Shown: one piece after another, positions 12,001 to 22,439 of the stretch
Position numbering within the stretch: the first letter of the stretch is position 1
How the letters are laid out: the number at the start of each line of letters is the position of its first letter
NCBI RefSeq assembly: GCF_964355755.1
Contig: NC_092674.1
Location: forward strand, 8,499,001 to 8,563,000
Length of the DNA: 64,000 bases
Source of the DNA: Antedon mediterranea
Taxonomy: Eukaryota; Echinodermata; Crinoidea; Comatulida; Antedonidae
Direction of reading: 5' to 3'
The notes under the pieces: generated by a model
What the model was told of the DNA's origin: nothing
Databases searched by the model: none
The model's input: only the letters and a program-made list of their open reading frames with translations
Position numbers and translations under genes: made by a program

Positions 12001-14185
12001 GTGTCTTTTTGAATAAACAACAAGAAAAACATTACGATTTCCTAGTGCATATTTAATTGTTGCAATATTGTTGTTTTAATCTACCAAGCAAAGTGAATTT
12101 CCATTTTTATGGACAAATAAAATTTCTTGAATCTTTAATTAATTAATTAATTCCCAGCATCACCGAGTGGTTTGGAGTTTCTCTGTTAGCTGTCAAATTA
12201 CATACAATATATAAAACAGTTTTAATTTCTAACACTGCCTTTTTTTATGTTTATATTGTAGATCATATTGTGCAGATTCAACATGTATGTCAAAGTTAGG
12301 CCTCTATGTCTCCAGAGATGACCCACTTCGCTGCTTTCTCCATCGACCGTTTCAGACTACCCCAGAAGATTCCAATTTCCCTAAACAGCAGCATTGTGAA
12401 GAAGCATCACCACCTTTGAAAACCAAGTTTGCTTGGGAGAAGAATGAAACTGCATTAACCTCTGGTCGATCTACACCTAGGTCCTTTTCCAGTGCTAGGT
12501 CAACTCCTCGTGAAGATACTCCTAGAAACCGTGGTGCCAACAAGATGCAGAAAGAGAAAAGTTCCCATGACCATGGTGAGCCATACTGTGTCATGTGCTA
12601 TGGCGGAATGCCAAAACGTGGGGTTTTGAAGAAGAATACTTCTAGAAAATTACAGAAAGATGAACATGAATGCACTGACCATTCAAACCAGGATGAGCAA
12701 TGGAAAAGAAGTTACATAAATATTTTGGAACAAAACTACCATTTAAACATAATGGGTGAGTTTTATTGTTTTTTAGTGGTAAATGTATAATTTATCTCAC
12801 TTTTGGACATATTTTCTTGATATGTATGTATCTTGTATTATGTTATGAGTGCTTTATGCATTATATTTTGTTTATCAGGAACTAGAGTTGGAATTTGCCA
12901 TACAAAGCCGTCTCCTGCAAGAGGTAATCTTCATCATTCATCGTCATCTACCCACTACCGACAAAACAAGAAGGCAAACCGACCATATGTCAACAACAAC
13001 CACTACTCAGTCCGTTGTGGATCATCTTATAGTGAATCAAAGCCAGACAGTGGGTTAAGTAGTAGATTTGGCAGTGAAATCCATGTTGGCATGCCAGTGA
13101 TGGAGACATCTGGAGAAGGTGATTTGGTAAAGGTTTCCTCAAGAAATGAAACCTGTACTTGCAAGGTTAGCTTTGTCAAAGAAGCTAATAAGAAGACTTC
13201 TGCTTGCCAGAAAAATGATCAAAATTGTGCACCAATTACAACAACAGCCAATGATGGTAAATATACAGATCTTCGCATTGATGGAAATGGAAAAGCTATT
13301 GATAGTAGAACAAAACAAAATGATCAAACTGATGGTGCCATTAGTAGTGTGTCAACTGAGAAAAGTGGAACTGAAAATGTAGTAGAAAGTGAACAAAAGA
13401 ACCATCAAAAAGTTATTTCGCTTTCTGACAACCAACCATTAAGGGATGGAGATCCAGAAGATCAAAATTTTAGAAAGTCAAAAAATGATATTACAAACAA
13501 TATTGTTACTGAAAACGTACCACAAAATGATGGAGATTTTCTGAAACAAAATGATGGAGAACCAGAAGGTGAAAAACCAACAATAAAAGTTAGCGTGGAA
13601 ATAAAAATAGTGGATGTCTGTATGAAAGGAAAGGACAGTAAAATATCTGATGTTTTAGAAAACCTACCTAACAGTGGAGAAGCAGAAGACAGTTTAGCTG
13701 AACAGACTAAGAATGGAAAGCAATCAGCAGATGGTTGTGTAAAAGGCGTTCCCGTAGAAGAGAACATGGTCCTGAACAACAACAAAAGCACATCAGTGAG
13801 TGGAGCAGCAGAAGTCAGTTTAGCTGAACAGGCTAAAAATGGAAACCACTCAGCAGATGGTTGTGTAAAAAACACTCCTGTAGAAGAGAATAAGGTTCTA
13901 TATGACAAACACCTACCAGTAAACAGTGGTGAAGTAGATGTCAGTTTAGCTGAACAGGCTAAAAATGGAAACCACTCAGCAGATGATTATGTAAAAAACA
14001 CTACTCCTGTAGAAGAGAATAAGGTTCTACATGACAAAAGCCTATCAGTAAACAATGGAGAAGCAGACGAAAGTTTAGTTGAACAGGCTAAAAATGGAAA
14101 GCAATCAGCAGATGGTTGTGTAAAAAACACTCCTGTAAAAGAGAATAAGGTTCTGAACAAATTAAAAGATAGTGGAGTAAGTTAA
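6019..14185 (+). CDS. Unrecognised nine-exon gene, about 870 aa, with C-terminal 42-aa repeats
   Basis: Exons read as 6019-6137, 7372-7477 (or 7481), 8800 (or 8814)-9008, 10247-10437, 10922-11019, 11184-11223, 11518-11583, 12262-12755 and 12879-14185. All junctions are in phase except exon 2 to 3, which needs either the GTTAGT donor after 7481 or the acceptor before 8814. These give 877 or 871 aa. I do not recognise the family. The N-terminal half is conserved-looking and globular or mixed (motifs AFDKPADYM, NAPAWVGWANKAR, SMHQYLTSTDRYGE, LLRIHHRSQSAP). Exon 8 has a Cys-containing segment (SYCADSTCMSK; PYCVMCYGG), a Ser/Thr/Arg-rich linker and a short helical end (ILEQNYHLNIM). Exon 9 is Ser/Asn/Asp/Lys-rich, low complexity and probably disordered, with four tandem 42-43 aa repeats. 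No signal peptide or membrane segment. Polyadenylation signals at 15076 and 15142. Function unknown. Confidence 0.7.
7681..7882. mobile_element. Inverted-repeat element with internal minisatellite, about 202 bp
   Basis: The ends (AAGTCGGCCCTAAACCGTCTCGG-type at 7681-7703 and its near reverse complement at 7860-7882) enclose about seven imperfect copies of a 17-18 bp unit of the form GAGGCCGAGTTGACTT (7739-7860). It lies in intron 2 of the 6019 gene. It looks like a MITE whose interior expanded as a tandem array. Confidence 0.6.
8232..8555 (+). mobile_element. tRNA-derived SINE (copy 1)
   Basis: The 5' head is tRNA-like, with A box GTGGCCGAGCGG, B box GGTTCGAGGC, and a GTGAGTG / CACTCAC acceptor pair followed by T and CCA. 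That is the trace of a mature tRNA 3' end. A core follows (GAACGAGTCTTCTCGGATAA, CTAGTACATCTTTCGAGACG, GGGGGTTACCCCGGTGTA) and then a tail ending in an AAACAAACAAACAA run. The long segment between anticodon and B box suggests a type II (Leu/Ser-like) source. It lies in intron 2 of the 6019 gene. Confidence 0.85.
8593..8700. mobile_element. CTGTCTACACTATCAAAC-family MITE, short copy
   Basis: It starts TAAAGCTCTGTCTACACTAT and contains the family interior (CCATATATNGACATGATGATG-like, TTTTTTGTCA). The right end is eroded. It lies in intron 2 of the 6019 gene. Confidence 0.6.
9238..9686. mobile_element. GAGAGGTTTCGC-ended MITE, about 449 bp (copy 1)
   Basis: A terminal inverted repeat of about 45 bp begins AGAGAGGTTTCGCAATCTTA and returns as its reverse complement at the right end (TAAGGTTGCGAAACCTCTCT), flanked by TA on both sides. 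A second inner inverted motif (CGTATTCGTTTTCGTAAGCC) follows the left end. There is no coding capacity. The second copy is at 55185-55694. Confidence 0.85.
9810..10060. mobile_element. CTGTCTACACTATCAAAC-family MITE with expanded 21-bp array
   Basis: The ends are TAAGCTCTGTCTACACTATC and a right end GTTTGATAGTGTAG present twice (about 9985 and 10025). Inside, a unit ATATGGTAGTGATATGCACAA is repeated about four times (9861-9945). Both the interior and the right end have undergone tandem duplication. It lies in intron 3 of the 6019 gene. Confidence 0.7.
10459..10623. mobile_element. CTGTCTACACTATCAAAC-family MITE, near full length
   Basis: It runs from TAAGCGCTGTCTGCACTATC to GATAATATAGACAGAGCTTT with the family interior (AAATATGGTAGTG, CATCATGTCCATATATGGGC, CACATTTTTTTGTCA). 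It sits 20 bp downstream of the 10437 splice donor of the 6019 gene. Confidence 0.75.
10722..10858. mobile_element. GGTTCCCACTAG-family MITE, 137-bp deletion derivative
   Basis: The left end TCTTGGTTCCCACTAGAACG and right end TCCTAGTGGGAAATAAGCTT enclose a shortened interior containing the ACCAATGACGAGC block. It lies in intron 4 of the 6019 gene. Confidence 0.7.
11561..12133 (+). repeat. Three tandem 191-bp copies spanning the exon 7 splice donor
   Basis: The unit starts CTTGTAGGAGCTAGGTATAA at 11561, 11752 and 11943 (spacing exactly 191 bp each time). Copy 1 includes the last 23 bases of exon 7 and its donor (AACAG|GTGAGA). Copies 2 and 3 repeat the exon end, the donor and the following intron with very few changes. 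The array ends at about 12133. The copies are nearly identical, so the duplication is recent or homogenised. Confidence 0.9.
13673..14170 (+). repeat. Coding tandem repeat, four 126-129 bp units
   Basis: Units start at 13673, 13799, 13925 and 14054. Spacings of 126, 126 and 129 bp all keep the frame. The shared protein core is SLAEQAKNG, then SADGCVKNTPVEENKVL. The units are in the last exon of the 6019 gene. The in-frame indel (TTP for TP in unit 3) supports translation of this frame. Confidence 0.85.
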
Positions 14186-15191
14186 TTTGGAGCACTGTTA
14201 CTTTAGAATTAACACTACGCAATGAAACTGATGGATATATTGATGTACTTTGCAAACTGAATTGGATTAAGTATTTTAAAACATTAAATTTAAAGTTTAA
14301 TTTTTGTTTGTTGCTTGCTTTCTCATTCCGGTGTTGCCACTAATTACAGGTAGTGAATGTGTGTGACATTATCGAAAACATATATGAGCATTTTGTAAAT
14401 ATATATTTTACCTTGTTTTCTTTTAAAACCAAAGTTTATTAATTTTGTAAAATAGAGATGAATTGTGCAAGTTTATAGAAACCTTCAAACTCTCGTGCTT
14501 TCAATTCCTTTTATGCGATTTTAATTACTTTGTTTTATAACTACTAAATGTTTGGGTTTTTGTTGGTTTTTTCATTAGTATATTGATACGCCAAAAGAAT
14601 TTGTGACGTAGGCCTATTTGTAAAAATCTTTCAATCGAGTACTGTGTATTGTGTTTAAAGAATTATGTGGTTTTTCTTTTACTTTTGTTTATAATTAGCC
14701 CAAACTCACTAATGTCGAACAAAATATTATAATCTCACATGTACTGGTACTCTTTCGGTGCTATGATAATGTGGATTTGACAAAGTAAACAACGTGATCT
14801 TAGGAAACACGCATCCCATAAGCATGGACTATATTATTCGTTTTTGCTTTCAAAAATATTGATTTTGAACTTTGCTTGCAATGTACTGTAAATGTGCAAT
14901 CTATATTGTTAGAAGCATTTTTATTTTATATAATTATTTGTATAATGCTATGAATGTTAATTTCTCTTATATAATTCGAATATATAATTTCTATAGATTT
15001 ACAAAGATTTTTTTTTTATAGTAGTGTGATCAAATGTACCGTACTGCTGTTTTGTAAATAGTTTTGAAAATATTTAATAAATATTCTGTATATAGGCTAC
15101 TTTACTAAATTTTAGTAGAAATCTATGCTATGTAGGATGCTAATAAACAAAGAACCCACCTACACATGCGTGTAAGACCAGTATGCAACTC

Positions 15192-15399
15192 TTAAGCGTA
15201 GTTCCCACTAGAACGTAACGCAGCGACGTATTGACGCAAAGTGTTGTATTGCGTAATCACAAGTGGGAACCGACGACGCAATAATGATGCAAACATCGCA
15301 GGTTTGATTTCACGCAGGCGGGGGCAAACACAATTATTAGAAGGGCATTTTCTTACGTTACGTAGATTGCGTTGCGTCGCTAGTAGGAACCAAGCTTTA
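15192..15399. mobile_element. GGTTCCCACTAG-family MITE, about 208 bp
   Basis: Left end TTAAGCGTAGTTCCCACTAG, right end CTAGTAGGAACCAAGCTTTA, with the long-subtype interior (GGGAACCGACGACGCAATA, CACGCAGGCGGGGGCAAACA). Intergenic. Confidence 0.8.
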
Positions 15400-18170
15400 C
15401 GTAAATAGTGAAAACATTTTCCTCTGGTTTCGATTAGTATATTGATATGTACCGGTAGTTCATTGATTGTAGCCTAAACCATGGAGTATTCTTTACTCCA
15501 TGCCTAAACCCAATAATTTTGACAACTGACCTAGCTAAACGAACTCTTGAAACGTAAATAAAAAAATAATTGGTTTACAATCAATGAACTCCGTAAATAT
15601 TCAGTTTATTTTACGCTGTTATTTTAAACGAGACGGAGTAGTCATTTTGTTCTCCAAAAATTGTCGAATCGTGCATAAATTGAGGGAAGCACGTGTCGGA
15701 AATATCCCATTTTTATACCGAGGAGATTGGGGTAGGTTAAACAAGATGGGATAGTCCCAATCCACAAGCACGCTCTCCAGATACATTAGTTAAGACGAGT
15801 CCTGCGCAGTGAAAGTCAATACAAATACTATACGAGTCGCATTGTATATTAAAAGATTTCTTCATGTTTAATATTAAAAATGAAAATGACTGAAATAGTT
15901 TAGCTGATAATTAGTATGACAGATTTATGACTAATCTTCTAGAGCAGTTAAGCAGACACATAACACTATCGATTCCATAATGTAAATAGCCATCTTGATA
16001 TAATACCCACAAAAAAACCGATGACAGATGAAAGAAATTAACAAATATTATTTAGTTAATTAATTGGGATCAATTGAATCAAATCAGACCTTGAATTATG
16101 TAGATACGTCCAGATAACGCCAACGTTAATAACAATAATTATTTTCCAGAGTTTACGGATCTTCAAACTTTTCCTTTCTCTTTTTCAAGAGTTCTCTCAA
16201 TCATCACCTTTACTACGTACGTAAGGTCAAGTTCGAGTCATACATTTTTTAGTTAAGATCTGACCTTGTGAAATGATAGTCTGTTTGTCTGTTGGTCCAA
16301 TTATTATAGAATTTTTGTCAACGGCATAACCACATTTATTAATATATTTATTTGTTGCTATTTAAAAAAAAAATCAACCTGTTGACTGCAGTATTACGAA
16401 CTGTGTTATTTTATTTTTTGTTGTTGAGGATAAATAACTTTAATACTGCAATATTAAAAGATCCAGAACTTAAATGATACTTCAATAACCGTGCAATTGT
16501 GCATTCATTTTTTTTCAATTGTGTATTTGTACTTTTTTCGAACCTCAATGGAAATAACTTCTTTGCATCGTTTTTTTAATGTGCATTTTTTGTGTTTAAT
16601 GTTCATTTTTGTCAGGCTAATGTAGGCCTATATACCATTTTCATCAATTCTATATTGTTGTTATTGTTGTTTTATTGTTTTTACCTTGTATTTTATATTA
16701 TGATGCCAAATAAAATAAAATATATCTATCGGTATAAGATAGAATAGTACAGCTCTCTTAAACACCTGTACATTTTGTAAATTAGCATAGCATTGTTCAG
16801 ACACTTAGCCGGTTTCAGTATTAGTGAATACCCTCCTGTCCTTTCATACTTATATTCTTGGCTGTGTATTTGCAGATGCCAGGGAATAGTGGCTCTTCCT
16901 TGCTTTTCCATTCAGTTTTATACCGTGGGTAAGTAGGCTTATTGTTACTTCTTGTTGTATAGGCAAGGTACAGTAGTGCAGGGATTTTTTTTCCAAAATA
17001 AATTCCGATTTGAATTGTTGTCTGGTGCAGATGGTTCCCACTAAAGATTATAAATGGTGGCTATCCGATCGGCGCAGCTCTATAACCAAAGAATTTGCTT
17101 ACGCTACGCTTGGCACGTATAATTTTAGTATACAATCTCACAACGGAAAGCTTTACATTGTTTATAAATATATCAGCCAAATTATATTTAGTTTGATTAC
17201 TCTGTTCGCGCACACAACTTTACGTGTAATATGCATAGTTACAATGTTATAGCAATAGCAAACAAAAACTGACTTTGAAAAGAAATGTTACAATTTTTTT
17301 TTTTAACAAGATGTTATCATTATGTTCCGACGTAAAAACCAATTACTCGTGTAACCTAAATTACTCTTCCACAAATTAAATTCAGTATTTATATTTAAAA
17401 TTATGAGGTTTACTACGAATAAAACAATATAGAAACTGAAATACGATATGATCCAAGTTCATGCACATGGCAGGGAAATTGACTCCTGTCAAATCTAATC
17501 TTTCCAACATTGCCGGGATAATAATAACTTGCTAGCAGCAGGATATTCTCTGTAGAGAACCTAAATAGAACATCCGTCATTCTAACTTAATTTTTCTTAA
17601 TCTAAAACGAAATTTATTTATGGAGATTTTATGAAAGACAACACAATATGTTTTCTTCGTATTTAAAATAATTTAAATTTTATTAATGTTCACACAATAT
17701 GTACTGTAAATGCAGTATTTACATACATCTTTCATCAATTAAAATAGCATAAAATAAACTTTAAAAAAATACAATTCTGGGTGTGAACTTTTGTGAGGTC
17801 TTAGAAGGCTGCCAATTTAGCCCTGCCTGAATACCCAAGTGAACATCAATTTTGAAAGTAATTTAGGTTTGGCCTCGGCAGACACCACAACTGTTATCCC
17901 TTGGGATGCACACCGTCATATTTCATTTTAAAACATTTATGTGGATCTGTTGCACTTATCATCACACTTACAACCTTGATGATATTAAAGGTTTTCTTTT
18001 AAAAAGGAATTTCCCACGTACTAAATTCTTTTACTTTATTGAAAATTCCTTATCTTCACTTTCAATTTCACTCTAGCTCGTACTATTTTTTCTTTCAATT
18101 CAAGTGGAAATTGGCATATTAAATACCCTGTTAACCAGTGTTGCAACTATGCTAGTGGTTTATGTGACAC

Positions 18171-18385
18171 TTAAACCACTAGCAACGCAACGTAACGCAG
18201 CGATGCAACCTAACGCAGCGACGCAAAGTGCTGTATTGTGTAATCACAAGTGGGAACCGACGACGCATCAGTGCTGCAAATACAGTATCGCAGATTTGAT
18301 TTCACGCAGGCGGGGGCAAACACAATTATCAATATCGGAAGGGCATTTTCTTACGTTGCGTCGCTAGCTTTAGGAAACAACGTTT
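18171..18385. mobile_element. GGTTCCCACTAG-family MITE, degraded long subtype
   Basis: The interior matches the long subtype (GTGGGAACCGACGACGCATC, CACGCAGGCGGGGGCAAACA). Its left end is reduced to TTAAACCACTAGC and its right end to CGTCGCTAGCTTTAGGAA. Confidence 0.7.
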
Positions 18386-18985
18386 CAATCTTGCACTAGG
18401 TTCGTCATTGTTGAATGTTGTGCTTGGAAATAGGTGTAGTAATTTTAGATGTAATTCATTGGCAATATAGTATTTTTACAACTTCCAAAAGCATAAAAAA
18501 TGTTGTCACCGTAGCCACCTTAGTGCAATTTTTAAATAAACATCATAGATAAATTTGATATAAGCATTATTCTCAGATTGGATTTTAGGCAAAAATAATA
18601 AATCAATTAATTTGATATTATATTCTTTTAACAAATAATTAACTACCTTTTTGTGCAATAGGATCTCACAATTGTCTGTATTTTTTTGAATGGTATTTTT
18701 ATATGGTTTTTGTTATGGCATAATATTGTACAGTATTGCTTATCTTTGGGTGTACAGCGTGCGTGCGTACTTAGTCTTTGTTTTCTAAACACCACTATAT
18801 TTGTTTATATTTTTAGTATGTTCATACAATGCTTTCAGCTTTTGCTGCTTTTTGTATTACATTTTTATACCGAAATAAAATAATACTGTACAATTAAATA
18901 AAATACAGTACTAATACAGTATTTCTCATGTATACTACATCCCTGATATTTACAAACAAACACATGATCCAGTTGACAATATGTG

Positions 18986-21900
18986 TTACCTTTTATCATA
19001 AGGTTTTTTTGATTTATAAGAGTTTGTTGAATGTTTTTTACAATTGTAATTGTCAGATGCTTTTTTCGTTGCTTCGACTTTAAAATCATCTTTGTCTCCA
19101 TCCATTACCATCAACTTTGCTTCCAATGCTCTGATCTTAGTTTCCAGGCTGTAAGAGATGCAAAGAGGCATTCAAAATATTGTATTCTAGATTCCAGATT
19201 CCACCAAATTCTTAAGAAGATATTTCAAGGGTCAAATTGGGGGGGGGGGAGGGAGGGAGGGGGAAATAGAAGTGGAGGGGGAGAAAATGAGAGAGGGAAG
19301 AGAGGGAAAAAAGGGGTGTTCCAATAGTAGTCTCAAGGAAAGTGTTAATTGCCACTCGTTAATGTGGCCATAAAAGCCTTAAAAAAAATTCAACCTACTC
19401 GCATAAGGCAAAGCTACACCTCATTTGGTACCCGATGGACAGAGCAGTATCATGTCTAGCGACAATAAACAGCCTGCAGTATGTGGGATACTGTAGTATT
19501 ACAGTGAGAGATTATTTAGAGAGTTATGTGCTATGGTATGGGCCAGTTGCCTAATACCAACCTTATTTTTTTAGCATTTTTAGCTCCTGAACTCTGACCT
19601 CCGAAACTTGCTGGAAGTCTATCGGCTGAGATACCGCTAGGTTGTTGCTTAGCAACCAGATCATCTCTCTAAAAATTGAAATTAAATTATGTTACAGTAC
19701 AGGACAGAATTATTGCAAAAATCCCAACGCATTCAACACGTTGTCGTTGCGTTGTGTTTGCGTTGCGTTGAACGGCTTTCAACGTTTAGTTGTTTATTCA
19801 ACGAAAGTCGTTATCAGCATGTCAAGTAAACAATTAGTTATTTCAACGCTAGCTGCTGCAGCACTCTAGACTGGCCGATTGCACGCCTGAACGATCAGTA
19901 ACAACAACAGGCAAAATACCTATCGGCAGTCACTACCAGATATTTTAATATAAATAAAAAATATATATGAAGCTTAGATATATTTTTAAGTATTGAACGG
20001 ACAGTTACCAAATAAAACACAGTGATATTTCCCAGTGTTTAGTGAAGGAAAACATCGAATAATAAGGTCGATGCCAAGTCTAACAGTTAACACTGTACTG
20101 TAGGCCTTCCGGAGGAAAACACGATCTCACGTCGTAAAATCAAACAACGTGGAAATTACTGACATCAACACACGAGGCCGCCACCCTGGTTTCCTCAAGA
20201 AAAACACCACGTGTGTTATGACGTATTTAACGATCGTTAATGACGACGAAGTATTTAATTTTATTTAGGCCTACATTTTTTAGCTGTTCGAGATTCAAGA
20301 GATAAAGTTAAAATATTGTTTCTCTATTTTGGTTTTTATTTTATAATTGTCCCATTGTTTGTTGTAATGTAATTTGAAAGAACTAAAAAATTTGACGTGT
20401 CCGACACCCATGAACCAATTTAAATCTTTATAAATCAAACAACATTACATTTTTAAGTACAAAAAGCGTTTTGAATACGTTAACAATAGAGCGTGTTGAA
20501 TGTGTTGAACCCGTTGACCGTTCATTGACGACGTCAAACAATTGAATCCCATAGCGTTGAAAACGTTGCGCGTTTTGAAAAGCATCACACTGTAAACTGA
20601 TTAAAATGTTGGCTGTTCGCTCGCATATTCTCGCAACTCCCATCCCATTCATACAGTTTCAGGAGGAGGCCAATATAATTATATTAAGAAACAAAACAAT
20701 AGTATGTTAAAGAGAAAACGCCTAAACCTCGCCTGTAATAATATATTGTCTTGCATCAGAATAAAGTGGTTCTTTATTCTGAATTGTTTGGTTATTCAAA
20801 TATTTGTGGGTTACACCTTGGCGTGAATAATATGGTATGGCACAGGTTTTGATTTTAAAGAAAACGCCTAAAATTGCCTATTGTCATCAAATTGGTCATT
20901 CCTATTTCTTGGTTATTATATTTAACGCTTTTCTCTGCATGGGTTACGTTAGGCATCACAATAATTAATTTATAATATAATACATGATAATGATATATTT
21001 ATGGATAATAATAAAACTAAACGATTTTTTTCCCTTTTAATTACGCGTTATTTCATAATGAATGAACTCTTCACCTTTCGATCAGTTCGTCCCTCACGTC
21101 ACGAAAAGCATGCGTGAAAAAGACGACGACCATGCTGGATCGTTATGTTGGTGGTGTATTGTTGCCTTCCATGGCGGCGGGTGTAGGCTACGTTGTTTTT
21201 ATAAATAATCGAGAAAAATGTAGTACAGTACTGCGAAGTTTTTAGTTTGGAAATAATTAATTACGATGTGACCTAGCCTCCAAGATTCACCGCCGCCTTA
21301 ACTTTGGTATTTAATACTCCAGTTAATATAGGCACACAGTAATTAAGGACATGACCACTGGCAATCTGTAAATACCATACGAATCCGATTGTTCGTTATT
21401 TCAACGCAAACTCAACGCAACACATTGTGTTGGTTGAATAAACAGTTCAACGAACTCAACACTTTCAACGCCAACGGACAACGCAGTTTCAACACTTTAA
21501 CAATGCGTTGAATGCGTTCAAAATCTGCAATAATTCTGTCCGGTACTGTATGTGCATTTTCATTTAATTTGTATTTCAAATGTTAGCATATATTTGGGTC
21601 CTGCAACAAAGTACAGATAAAAATTAAAGATCATTGCTCGGGCTAAAAAGACAACTTACTGATGGTTGAGAGTGAGCTCTTTTGACGATTAGCCGTTTTC
21701 CAAGGGCTACCTTTCCATCCAAAAGCAAGATGGCATTGCTTGCCTCCTAAAATAAAAAAAAAACCTTCTATGGTGAGCATTAATGTTAATTAGTGATACG
21801 TCGAAATATGAAAGACCATCCTTTATGTTCATCTATCTAGCCATACATTTTATCTCTTCTTACCCTCATGGAAAGTTCTGTTGCTAGTGTATGTCCATTT

Positions 21901-22439
21901 GGATCATAAATTCTGTCCGTTCTCTATTTTTTTTTAATGAATGCTTTGTACTGTTGTAATATATAAATTATTATACACATTCAAATTATATACATTGTAA
22001 TAGAACAACTCATTTATTATACTGTACCTCTTTTGTGCTGTAACTAGCAAAACAGTAACCACGGGGCTTGCCTTGGTTTGGACCAGTCTTGTGAAACAAG
22101 AAGTCAAATTTCTTCACATCACCATATCGTTTAAGGATCTTCAACAAGTTAAATCTGTGTTTTACAAAATGTGCAGTAGTTATGGGGTATTCAATAACAC
22201 CAGAAAGATATTTTGATGAACATTAACCTTTACCTAGCCTAGGCCTAGTTCCTGCAGGCAGCTGCTCACTTAAGCTACAAACCAGGCGCGTTCCACCGCC
22301 AAGCATGCCAGGAGGAACGAGTTAGTTAGGCCTAGGCTGTCGAAGATTAGAAAATTATATTGACAACAAAATCTTACTCGGTCAAACGAGGATCTAGATT
22401 ACCAATCCATAAACGGCAGTCGGCCTCAACTTCTTCCAT
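18986..22439 (-). CDS. RBM18: RBM18, RNA-binding motif protein 18
   Basis: Five minus-strand exons, 22439-22378, 22154-22028, 21746-21660, 19668-19562 and 19148-18986, join in phase and give 181 aa (human RBM18 is about 190). A single RRM fills residues about 8-90: RNP2 is LWIGNL, RNP1 is RGYCFASY, and KKFDFLFHKTGPNQGKPRG closely matches the human protein. The C-terminal helix SLETKIRALEAKL corresponds to the human TAKIKAIEAKL segment, and the chain ends in a Lys-rich tail KPYDKR. The start ATG at 22439 is the only ATG preceding LWIGNL in frame. The role is RNA binding, with biological function poorly defined in the family. The intron between exons 3 and 4 contains a 1.86-kb transposon. The weakest junction is the exon 4 donor (AG|GTTGGT). 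Confidence 0.9.
19231..19320 (+). repeat. Homopurine tract with G11 run
   Basis: A run of 11 G followed by GGGAGGGAGGGGG and then mixed GA sequence covers about 85 bp with hardly any pyrimidines. It lies in RBM18 intron 4, so the pre-mRNA carries a long C/U tract 80-165 nt upstream of the exon 5 acceptor. The G-rich DNA strand could form a quadruplex. Confidence 0.7.
19693..21550. mobile_element. 1.86-kb non-autonomous DNA transposon in RBM18 intron
   Basis: The left end TACAGTACAGGACAGAATTA and right end TAATTCTGTCCGGTACTGTA are inverted repeats with one mismatch in about 27 bp. Subterminal and internal arrays of GCGTTGAA/TTCAACGC motifs occur at 19728-19860, 20470-20580 and 21395-21530, as expected for transposase-binding clusters. 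I find no transposase ORF. The target-site duplication is not clear from the flanks. Confidence 0.8.

Larger units (their letters stand above)
14186..18985. other. 3' UTR and convergent intergenic region between the 6019 gene and RBM18
   Basis: It holds the 3' end of the 6019 gene (AATAAA at 15076 and 15142), two GGTTCCCACTAG-family elements, and a small foldback at about 15448-15592 (AGTTCATTGATTGTA returning as TACAATCAATGAACT, with an inner CATGGAGTA/TACTCCATG palindrome). I see no further gene; open frames at 16726-17252 and 18686-19101 lack splice or homology support. Confidence 0.5.

Noticed and set aside
13462-13908. 148-codon minus-strand ORF
   Set aside because: It is antisense to the repeat-bearing exon 9; the mirrored repeats explain its length.
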